Shown in pieces: positions 25,301 to 37,300 of a DNA stretch of 64,000 nt. The DNA lies in the NCBI GenBank assembly GCA_914767715.1, contig OU612071.1:6369493-6433492 (forward strand), read 5' to 3'. Within the stretch, counting starts at the first letter, position 1, and each line of letters begins with the position of its first letter. Made by a program: the position numbers and the translations under genes. The notes below the pieces were generated by a model that saw nothing but the letters and a program-made list of their open reading frames with translations, searched no databases and was not told the origin of the DNA. The DNA comes from Membranipora membranacea. Taxonomy: Eukaryota > Bryozoa > Gymnolaemata > Cheilostomatida > Membraniporidae.

Positions 25301-28300
25301 ATCAGCATAAAACCTTGATAAAAAAAGCTAAGGTATGCAAAGCATTTAACTAGCCGACTCCTACTCAGCCAACAAGCTGTCATTCAAGTATAATGCATTT
25401 TTTCTCAGTCATTGCTTAAAGTGCTTGTAAAGGAAACAGGTTTTTGGTATCATTCTAGAGCTCTCAGTCTAGTTTAGAACATTATGCTTTGTCCAAAAGC
25501 AGCATGTGACCCAGTTAAGAATTATTTTCACTCAAAGTTGGGATGAGAAGGTACTAAAAAGGTACTATTTTTCTCCTTTGGAGTTGTGATCACTTGTAGA
25601 AAATAGTACCTTTTTAGTACCTTAGATTATAATGGGAATATACAGTATCTCGTAAATAAGACTTTTGTAATGACACAGTGGTTGATATTCCCTGCATACA
25701 ATATTAAACCACACAGAATTTATCTATTGAATGAATGAGTGAATACAATGCAAAGTTAATCTGTCCCATGTTATGTGGCTTAGCTGGTAAAATGGGATAG
25801 TGTATAAAATTTCATAATTGAATGACAAAGCAAACGATCGAAATCAAGCACGGCAAAAATTACAACTCTTGCTCATCCGACAGCGAGAGTGAAAATTATA
25901 GGGAGATTTACAGATCCAGTGAGAGCGAGATTGAATATCCTTCAGGAGGCAATTGTAGCAAATCGACGTCGAGTCCATGTGATTATCATAGGGAAAGTTT
26001 CCCTGAGGTAGTCACACCAATGAACTTAGTTCATTGGTCACACCACTAAGTTTAAATCTGTATGATTTCGGCCACTTGAAATAACCCACAGTGCTTTGAC
26101 AGATACAACATTTTCTGTAAATCATGGTTACTGCTCGAGATAGAAATTGGCAATATAAAGGCAGATCAATACATGGCTAAAGTATTTCAAGGTTTTGTTT
26201 ATATTTATTTGACGAATAAATGAAATTGTGGCTACATGGATTGTATTGAAGATTAAAAAAGCTAAGATATGACATTCCAATCAAACTCTGTCTTCAGCCG
26301 TTATGCTTTATGATTAGTGGCTTTCAATAGAATGTCAATGGAAGATACAAAATTTACACATGTAGACTAGATGTTTTTCTAATTTGCACAAAAATCTAAA
26401 ATAATTTGTTTTTAAATCTCGACATTTCAGGCATTTGGATGATGTTAAAATCCAAAGCATGCGATGATTAATACTGAGTGATTTGAAGTTTTGAGAAACA
26501 ATTTTTGCAAATATTCTGATGTTTGGACTCACAAGATTTTCTCGGGTAAACTTTGTTGTTTACATCAAAAACTGGAATTTACAAGTCACAAAGTAAATTG
26601 AAGTAAATAAAATTGTCATCTAGTTATTTCGGACTTCAGGGTGATGAAAAATGTAAATGAATTTGACTGCCTCCTAAAGAGAGGAGTATTGATAATTGTG
26701 TAAGCAGTGGGATACCTTGAGAAACTTTCTATATTATTTTACATCAGATCTTGTCCATCTGTGCATCACAGATACTCAGCACATCTAAACATGGACTATC
26801 AATATTACTGACTGAGTGCAGCATGCCATATGAGAACCTATGTCAAAGCACATATCAGTCACATAGGAAATTAATTTGTTGAGTTTTTGAGTTATTTCAT
26901 CAGTATGGATCTTATTTGGGGGGCTAGTGTTGGATATTATCGCAAGATTTGGTACTAACCATAAAGCATTGTATGGACCATTTTTAGGTAAATCTGAAAT
27001 AAGCAAGGCTTTGTCAGCAGGAAGAATCCGTTGCTCCAGTGTAATCTTATTTAAACAGAGCAAACAAGCGCAGCGGTATGAAATGAAAATCACTCGCTTG
27101 AAAAGCTGTGGACAGGGAATGGGTCATAGTCATTGATTGTAATGTACAGTCAGTATTTATAATCTTTGGTACAGTGGTTCTTCTAATCTCTTCTTCAACA
27201 TGGGCTCATAGCAGAAATGAAGGTTGTTTTGATTAGCGGTCTCAACTCATTAAATTTGAACTTTTATGTCATCGACAGACTTGTGAGTGACTTTGTCATG
27301 TATTTGCAAAAGTTGTTATCTGACCACAATAGTCACTAATATTACTGTATTTCCCCCATAATAGGCTCATTACAAATTGCCTGGACAAGTTGGGCTGTGC
27401 GTGAGTAGGCAACTCAATAGTGTTAACTTATAACCCCCAAACCTACCAGACCAAGTAACCCTGAAGACTTATTTTTCATGCAAATGCATGTGTGATAGCT
27501 GTCTTAATCTCAATTCAAGCTCAAAAATGATACCAAGAACCCTGTTCCTTTACAAACACTTTAATTGATTGGTAGCTGGTAGTTTTCTATCTCAACAGAT
27601 AGCTCACCTGCACAAAGTAGCTGTCAGGTAGAGTCACTGCGTCGAGCTCTCTGCTGGGTAAGAGGTATATGTACTTAGACTGTCCGAGAACCTTTTTGAG
27701 GTTAAGAGCATTCAATGTCTGATCTGGTGGCAGATTCGGAGGTACTAGGTTTCGAGAGACATCTATCATAATCTGGGTAACACTAAAAATGAAATAAGGA
27801 TGTCATTTAGTACGGAAATAATACTTTTTATAACTATCTGACTTTAAATGGAGTTACCAAGGCAGCTCATGTGTAGGCTACCGAGACATGGTATAATAAT
27901 ATTTTGCAACTATTACATTACGTCTATGGTAGGATACAATTAATATACCAGACAAGGATTGCTTGCCCTGGATGGAATGCTAATTCAGCATTAAAAAACC
28001 CCTCACTTCACGTGTGACGTGACATGCCGTCTCCAAAGATACTCAGTAATTTCTGTACATGTATAATCAGTGTTATATTGGAATGCATCATTAAAGTTAT
28101 ATTTCATCTTAACTAGGTGTAATAAAGGCAAAAGGTATATGCCACAACATGCAGCCGTAAGCCTTCTTCAATGTATCGCCAAGATAGTCATTTAATTATT
28201 TCAGCTCACATGACACAAACGATTCTACAGGGTGTTGTTGAGAGAAATTGCGAATGGAAATAAAAATTCGGGCCGCATACGCTACTAGTATAATAGATAA

Positions 28301-31300
28301 GGCATAGAGCTATTGATTGCGGGAATCTAACGAATTGCTAATAATATCTGACGGGCAGGTTTGAAGCTGTATTTGTGTAAAATAAGGTGAGAAAGACCTA
28401 TTTTTGACCAATTTTCTCTGCTTCAATTCCCGCCCAACAGATATTATTGGCAGTGTTGACTGTACCCCACATTTAATAACTCCACGCTTTATCTAGTAGC
28501 ACATACAGCCCAAATTTTTAACTCCCCACCCAAAATTTGCTCCAAAAGGATCATTACTGTGCTAACAAGCTTCATACTGAAATGTCCCGTGTATGCAATT
28601 TGAGTAGGGCTGTGGAGAAAAATTGAGAAAGAAATATATGATATCCTCCGTGTGTGGTATCCATCATTCCAGATTTCATTTCTATGTTGTTGTGACCCAT
28701 AGACTTAAAGGGGAACACAACAAAGAAAATTGATGTTGACTGAAAATGAATAGTTTCTCAGCAGCTTTACCGGATCGGAAACATAATTTGTCTATCATGC
28801 TTAGTTTCCAAGCAAATTGAATTTGTATTATGCTTGGGATTTCCCAAAAGATTCCAAGGTTGAGAAAACCAGCAATGAAGCCTCAAAAAATCTTGCTTTC
28901 TATGTACAGTAGAGCTCTGAATTGAGTGTCACATAGTTTATTAATAATTGCAGTAGCATAAAACAAGAGCTCGCGTCTTATGCCCTGCTCATTCCAAAGA
29001 TAGCATTTAATCGAGATTATAAACAAATCAACTTCCTTTTTGTTGACGTCAAATCAAAAATTTCACACTGCTGTAAAATTGAATCCGGCGCACCTAAACA
29101 AGTCAAATTTTGATTCTGTGCTCAACTACAGTTCCTCCATGAGATATGAGCATTTCAGCAAAATCTATTTTTCACTCCCCCTGTGTTGTGTTTAGCTTTA
29201 ATTTAATATAATAAACATGGCATCAGTGTCTGTTCTGCTGAACAATTAATTCTATGTCGCAATGTCACAGAAATTCCAACAATATATGTCCCACTTTGGA
29301 CTGTATAGTCTAAGTGAGGCACATATCAAGTCCATGATGTGACCAAATCTGACAAAAGGAACCCTTGTACAGTCCCCAGATTTGGAGACTCTCATTAAAG
29401 ACACCCCCTCTGCCTCTTTGTGAAGAGGAGCTGGGCTAGCGGCGGGCATGGGTATAAGGCTACAGCAGAAACAAGAGCTTTGGCCAACTTTGTGAGGACT
29501 ACATTTCTATGAGTGCATACAGGGTACTACTAACCTTGCACCTTTCAAAACACCCACAAACAGTTCATTAAACATCCTTATCATGTCCTGCTTGGTATAT
29601 GAAAGGGTAATTTCAACATTTCCATAATATGTATGCGCTTGAAGATAAAGTGCAAGTTTTTCCGCCCCCATGGGTACTTTCCTAGCAGACGGGGATGTCA
29701 TCAGTGTGACTGTTTTTGCGAACGTGCGACCTTGCATCATCCTTCCCCCACTCTGATCACTAGCCCTGTAATAGAAAAAAGTTGTGTATGCTTGGGGCCA
29801 GGATCAAGTTTTACAATGGCCAATTGGGAAACCTAAGGCTGGTCTGATGATTATAATCAAATTGTAGTTGCTGGAATAGCTGAGTACCAGTAGTAACAAA
29901 TGGCATGTATTTAAATATTTGAGCCTTGAACATCTGTCAACATGGTGAAATACACTGTTACATACCATTAGGCCATTCAAAATTAATGTGTTGGTCCAGA
30001 TATACACTTTGGGATCTGCCCTGGTGAGGGAGGAGGACTTTTATTTTAGGATTTTTGAGTATTTTTACGCTAATTGAGGCATAAAATTGATAACATCCTC
30101 TATAATTTGGATATCTGACTTCTTTTTCAAGAAAAAAAGAATCAAATGTGCTCAATGTGAGAAGAAGGAAGGTGAGAGATGAGGTATTTTGTTTCATCAG
30201 ACCCCATTTCCTGTGGAGCTGGAAACTGCTAACTTACCCCCTTGTTAACTGGACCAACACATTAATTTGGAGTAGCCTTACGACGAATGGACACTCATCA
30301 TAGGCCTACATAATGTTCACTTGTTTGAGATAGAACAAAATGACCAAATGTATATACAAGTATTTTAAAACACTTGGGGGACCTGTGCCCACAGGACGCT
30401 TCACCCAGGGGCGTATTAAGCCACCCACGAGTCACATTTTTTCAGCGGGTGTCTCCCCAAAAGGGGATAACTCCCAAAGTGAAAATTCAACAGATATGGA
30501 CAGACACTAGGGGTGATTGACCCTTCTGAGAAAAAAATCTGGCCTTATTTTTGCGCTAGGTCTACTCCTTACCTGTTATTTCAGCTTTTTGTTGTTGAAA
30601 ACCATGAAAAAATCAATAGAACTAGTGGGTGGGATCATCAGCCAATGACACCCCTGGCGTCATTCGTCTGACTGGTTAATTTGGAGGTACAAAAACACAT
30701 AGATAGTAGATTCTTCAATAAAGGTTGCTTGTTATAAGCTGGATTATACAATTCAAACTCAGGGCTTGTCCTGCGGCAGTCAATAACTTCCTTACCATGG
30801 AGGAAATGATGAATTACAGTTACTGTGTGAGATCTCAAGTTCTCACAGCTCAGGAGATTTCAGATAAAGAGAATGGAGCCAGGTGATACCAGTTGACGTC
30901 AACCACTTCAGAATAATGTATATAATTAAAGTCCAACCTCCGCCTTTTTGGAGGGGATTAGGCGCTGACATTTAAATGATATAGATAATTAAAGACTTTT
31001 TATCAGAAACAAAATCTGGATCAAATCTCCGCTTTTGTCAAGAGGATGGGCAAATGCGATCTCCGGTTTTTTGGCCATGCGCGCCCGCCGTGGTGAACCC
31101 CTGTGCATATAAAAACCGAGGGAACATCAAGGCGGGTCAGTTCTGGCTGGAGAGCCCTTGGAGCATGTTTTTATGGTAAAGTATAGATTGCTTTTCTGGT
31201 ATCTAACTTAGTTTATTATTCAAGAATAAAAATTGATTTTAATGTCGAAAAGGCATCTCAACTATGAGTCATTAGTAAATTGAATTAATACCTACTTGTA

Positions 31301-34300
31301 ACAAAATTCTAAAGAACAATGTTGTGGATAAATTTGATTAGGTAAACAAAACACTTTTTGTATGGAGTTGCCTTCTTTCTCAACGGGAAGAGGTTAACTC
31401 CATACAAAATAAACATGAGCAAAATGAATGAAATAGTGGTGTCTGTTCTGCTCGGGTATTCGGCCCCAAGTGGGTCAAATATGCGACAGAATTCTGGTGC
31501 CCCGAGTGAATTTTAACTTACGACCTTCCAGTTTTGAGACTGATTCGCGATCATGCTGCGTTATTGTCATTATATCCACTTTATTTAGCATCGATCTAGA
31601 GTAATATCCATGTAAGTACATGTAGCAGTATCATTTTTTTTTCTCTTAGTATTAATCGAGCGTCTCTTAGTATTAATCCAGTGAGACGATAGCTGTAGTT
31701 TTGTTGCCACAGTTAGCCATAATTCAGTTATCATTATCCATTTCTCAAGATGTGTAGTGGATGTTTCTTCTTCTCTCATACTGTAGTGCTGGTATGATGC
31801 TTGTCATTTTTGGCGATCAGCATGATTGTTTCTTTCCAGTGCCTGTAATAATAAGAGTTAAAGGGCGTTAATCATGCATCAACACATTCACGCTTCGTAT
31901 CAGCTAGATGTTTTATTCATAGGACATTAGCATTATTATTCTATTCTCTAGATATAATTAATGCTGGATAGGATTGTATTCAAACCGAACTTCCCGAGCC
32001 GACGACATATTTAACTGAAGAGAGATTAATCATCCATTACAACGTAAGTTGACAAAACAGCCTTTACCTCACAAATCACCAGGTTAAACCTTGAGAAAAT
32101 TATAGGGTTTGAAAATTCTTTTGAGACGACAAAATTACAACCATGGACAACAAAAGTAAGGAAATTCTGGTCCAGGAAAATGCTGGGACGGATAAACAAA
32201 ATATTTATATGGATACTGGAAAAATATTATTATTACTATGGAGGAAAAAATTGGTGGACAAATTGAAAGGAAAATAGGAGGAAAATTATGGAAAATTGAA
32301 ACCGGGGAGCTCCAGCGGCAACTAATCACTCCATTTGTATGGAATAGGCCTATGGGGCTAGTTGTCAGAGGCTGCAGACTAATCAAGTAAATACGCGTAC
32401 TTAGTTGAGTTAATATCATTCCTTCATTAAAGATTGTCTGAATCTGGCTTTATCTGACAACTGGTCTGACTCTGTACACTTGGGGGGATTGATTGTCCAT
32501 ATGTTATACAAAGAGGATATAAAGGAGGATATAAGGAGGATATTTATTTTATAGGATTTATTTAATTTTTTTTTTTCAAGTCTTTTGTCAAAAATCAGGC
32601 GCTTTCAACTTCTGATTACAGGATGAAGCTTCAAAACTACTAGCAATTTTCCTTTCATTTAGTTGTTTTGCCTGTGTTTAGAGTTAAGTTCACTAATTTT
32701 CTATACAACTTGAAAAGTTTTATTTTTGTTGTCACCAGTATCTTTTTAGATTTGGAGGTAAATAGTTTAAACTAGTGAAACATTTATACTCCCATGTTCT
32801 TGCAAGTTTTTCACCAACGTTGTCTGTGGTTTTGATCTTTACAAACGGAATATAAACAATTATAACTGGTCTCAAAAGTTAACACGCAATGACATTTTAT
32901 ACAAACCCCTTCGGTAGAATGGGATCATTTAACCACGGGGACGGTAAGTCATGCTAGTAATAGGAAGTGACTATAAGAAAATTGCGTAATAATGGACATT
33001 GATGTACAATGCTATGTGTATTCAGACATCCAAATTATGTTAAAAAGTTACCCAACAACATACCTGTCACAAGTGGCGGATGCCTTGAGATATCTCATCG
33101 CCATACCTGCCAGTTGGTCCGCTTACAGGCTATCATGGGGTTAAACTACCAAATACAAATTGTGATATGAATATAAATATTGCTGGTTTCATGATCATTT
33201 TTCTATGGATAATTGCGTGTTGACTTATACCAATGTATTTACAAGACAAGGTAAACCGTTGGAAATTTGTGTAGGTGATTTGTCAGGTTGTTTTTAAAAG
33301 GATGGTTATTTGTCGGCTCGGGATGGTTCAATGGTCATTTTGAAACTTAAAAGTATTGCAGTTATATTGCTGCGAACCTCTCAACACAAATAACCCTGTA
33401 CCGGCAAAACATAGAATTCACATGTACTTGTTGTAAATAACTCAATGTACATACCTTGTCGCCCAGTTGGGGGATAATCTTTTCAGTTGTAGGTCTAATA
33501 ATGACTAAGATATGTAGTTGATTACCAAATTGGGAATCTCCGCTATTATTATAGGTAAGGCCTCATTTATTACTAAGCTAGTTGACTAAGTGCTGAGGTT
33601 AGCTGAGTGTTGAAGTCTACTGCACAGCACAACTAACACAAGTAGTTAGTTTCCATAGCAATAGGTATGATTGATGAGTACTATCTAATTAAAAAGATGT
33701 CTAATGTATTAGGGGGTTAAATGCTACTAAACCTGCTTACGGCATAGTTTCGCTTGACTTCCACTCTGATGTTAACAAACTTATTTCAAGTAAATTATTT
33801 CATGGTTGGCTGTCAGTGGGCTTGAATTCCCATAGCAGGCGTATCAACCTGCAACCACGCATAAGAAATACAGGAACTAATTTAGAAAGGCATGTCGGAT
33901 GGTGCATCACCTGTAATTAGATAATATAAGATTTTAGATGCGCATTAGAGTTTTCACGGTCATTTGGGAGTCAAAGTTTGTGATTTATCATTTATTTAGG
34001 TAACTATTTAAGGGAGGTCTTGGTATTGGACGTTTGTGTTGTTTATCTATAATGGTTACTCTTATTGCGCCGTTAAAAATCCGGACGAAACTTTAGATAG
34101 TTGTTTTTTGAAGTTCAAAGTAATTGTAAATGCAGATATCTCTGTATGTCAGTAAAACTGGTTTTATCAACTGACCACTAGTTCTGACAACACTACTAGC
34201 CTCAATAGCCTAAATAGCATTAGTGGAATATGGGATGGAGTTTTTATTAGCACTCCATCTATTGATGTAGGAGGGGATAACTCTCTATTAGCATTAGTTT

Positions 34301-37300
34301 CATACACATTGGATATTCAATGAACTAAGATTAAATTAGGATAAGGTGTTTGAAGTAATTGAATAAATCAGGATAAATTATGCAATTAATACTTTTTGTA
34401 TTAGGTAAATAAGAGTGTATGGATTCAAACAAGCATTTAAAGCTAATTCTAAATGTAGGCACATGCCGATGACCTTGTCTGTCAAATTTGGATCGTGGGG
34501 ACCTGGGAGCTTTAGTTGTAGGATTACTCCGATGATCGAAGCATTGTATCCTACTGTTGAGTGATGTGCAGGTTTTTGGGGAGGGGGCCCAGAAGAACTG
34601 TTCATTTTTGTCTCACTATACTCAGTATTCAGTGTCAGTAAACATTTCTTTAGAATTGCCGTTCACAGCGTCCTGCCGCTCCCTGACTGTCACATGCGGG
34701 AATAATCTTTCATGTAGGGTTTGGGTTTCCCTTCCACCTGATGGTAGGGCCTAAGTCACTCGCGACTATGATTCAGTTGTAGTGCAATTACTGTGAGCCT
34801 TCCAATATAAAGCAATCAGGGAGGCAAACTGGGCTTTCGAGCCTATGTTGGTAGGGTGAGCTTCATGATCACAGGCATTCCAAACTTTGAATCGGCAAAA
34901 TATTGATGGTATATTCAATTTGAATTGAGTTCTTCTTACAGGGCCACTCCCAGAGACTGCTGATTTGGGCAACAGTGGATGTTGTTATGCCGAGAGCGGT
35001 GGGGAGTATGACTGCTGTTTGAATTATACAGGACCCACGGCAGAATTCTCGGTGGTTAAGGTCATTGGTCAGTGTCATTTGTCTGTTAGTTGTTTGTTAG
35101 TTGAAAAATTTAATTCACCAAAAAGGGTGTAGGGCGAAAAATAAGGATTAGCGTTTGGGTTAAAAGAGTCATCAGTTTAAATTTGATTGATGAATCAGTA
35201 ATTTCCAATGGTACCTATCCATTATCCAATATTGAGAGTACCTTACCAGTAGTAATTGAGTGTTTTCTGTAGCAGTAGGTTTAAGTTATAGTTACCATGG
35301 TTAAATTTGTAATTTAGGTTTAAGTTATTAGATGGGAAATAATTATACTCTATCCTTCACAAATTATAAAAGTTGTCTGGTTGCCAGTGTCGGTCAGTTG
35401 ACAACTCCAAGCTAGGAAAAAGTAAATAAATAGTTACTAGTCTAACCAGGTAGTTTATTCAAAGCGCTTTGGCTCAATACTGTATTTGTAAACAAAAATT
35501 TGATTGAACGGATCTATCCATAACTTTTATTTCATTCATCACTGGGTTAGTTCATCTGGTTACCATTCCATGCTATTTTCTGTGGTTTTCCATGGAATGC
35601 CTTGCATTCCGGGTCAACTGATTTGTTTTCAGTGATGCAGTGTAGATGGCCGAGGGGTAATGAGGGAGTGCCAGTACTAAGAGCTATGGTTCAGACGACA
35701 TAATGGACAATGTCGAGCCAACTATCCTGATGAGCCAGGAATATAATGTAAATAAAGCTTGTGAAGATTTAGACATTTCTCTCACAAGTGCGAAGGGAAA
35801 TAATTGCGATAATATTATGAGTTTTATTTTTTGTCGCGAGGAAGGAGGATACAACTCCGAATTGAATGCTAAAATTGTCTATTGTGTAAATTAAACAATG
35901 TTCCTGAATTTGCTTAGAATTGTTGGGAGTGGGAAGTGACCTGTCATTTTGCCTTTAGTGTCATAGTCTTTAGATTAGGTCACCTGATAACCAATCTATG
36001 CTATTTCCTTTGGTTCTCCGTGGAATGTCTGGCATTCCGGATTAACCGATTTGTTTGCAGAAGGGAGTGAATGGCTGCTTTCAATGCTGCTTATATAATG
36101 GCGATCTAGGATGTATAATCATTCATTATGGTGGGCTGGCTATCCTGATGGACAGGGAGACTCAATAGAAAGGAGATGTCACTAATTGAAAATTACTATG
36201 GAGACCCAGGGTGAACTATGGCAGCTTAGCTACCCAAGTGGATCAGGAGGAGATGATCAGAGGAGTGGCAGAGGAAGTGAGACCTCAACTCGGGCAGCGG
36301 GGTTCAGCATGAGCCGGAGGCTGTGAGATAACTTCACAGCTTTCTTTGGAGGACCCAGGAGGGTCCGGAGAAGGAGCGGCAGAAGCTGTGAGATAACTTC
36401 ACAGCTTACTTCAGAGCACAGGAGAAACAAGGAGAAGAAACTGTGAGATAACTTCACAGCTTCCTTTGGTGGACCCAGGAGGGTCAGGAGAAGGAGCGGC
36501 AGAGGCTGTGAGATAACTTCACAGCTTCCTTTGGAGGACCCAGGAGGGTCAGGAGAAGGAGCGGCAGAAGCTGTGAGATAACTTCACAGCTTCCTTTGGA
36601 GGACCCAGGAGGGTCAGGAGAAGGAGCGGCAGAAGCTGTGAGATAACTTCACAGCTTCCTTTGGAGGACCCAGGAGGGTCAGGAGAAGGAGCGGCAGAAG
36701 CTGTGAGATAACTTCACAGCTTCCTTTGGAGGACCCAGGAGGGTCAGGAGAAGGAGCGGCAGAAGCTGTGAGATAACCTCACAGCTTTCTCGGATGACTC
36801 AGGAGAGTCAATAAAAAGGGAGGGCAGAAGCTGTGAGATCTCAAGTTCTCACAGCTCAGGAGATTTCAGATAAAGAGAATGGAGCCAGGTGATACCAGTT
36901 GACGTCAACCACTTCAGAATAATGTATATAATTAAAGTCCAACCTCCGCCTTTTTGGAGGGGATTAGGCGCTGACATTTAAATGATATAGATAATTAAAG
37001 ACTTTTTATCAGAAACAAAATCTGGATCAAATCTCCGCTTTTGTCAAGAGGATGGGCAAATGCGATCTCCGGTTTTTTGGCCATGCGCGCCCGCCGTGGT
37101 GAACCCCTGTGCATATAAAAACCGAGGGAACATCAAGGCGGGTCAGTTCTGGCTGGAGAGCCCTTGGAGCATGTTTTTATGGTAAAGTATAGATTGCTTT
37201 TCTGGTATCTAACTTAGTTTATTATTCAAGAATAAAAATTGATTTTAATGTCGAAAAGGCATCTCAACTATGAGTCATTAGTAAATTGAATTAATACCTA

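Noticed and set aside
25822-26049. Plus-strand frame with a Ser/Glu-rich stretch (CSSDSESENYREIYRSSESE)
   Set aside because: Coding-like in composition, but it lies in a HECT intron on the opposite strand with no recognised family, and a local palindrome lies at its 3' end. Not enough support for a gene call.
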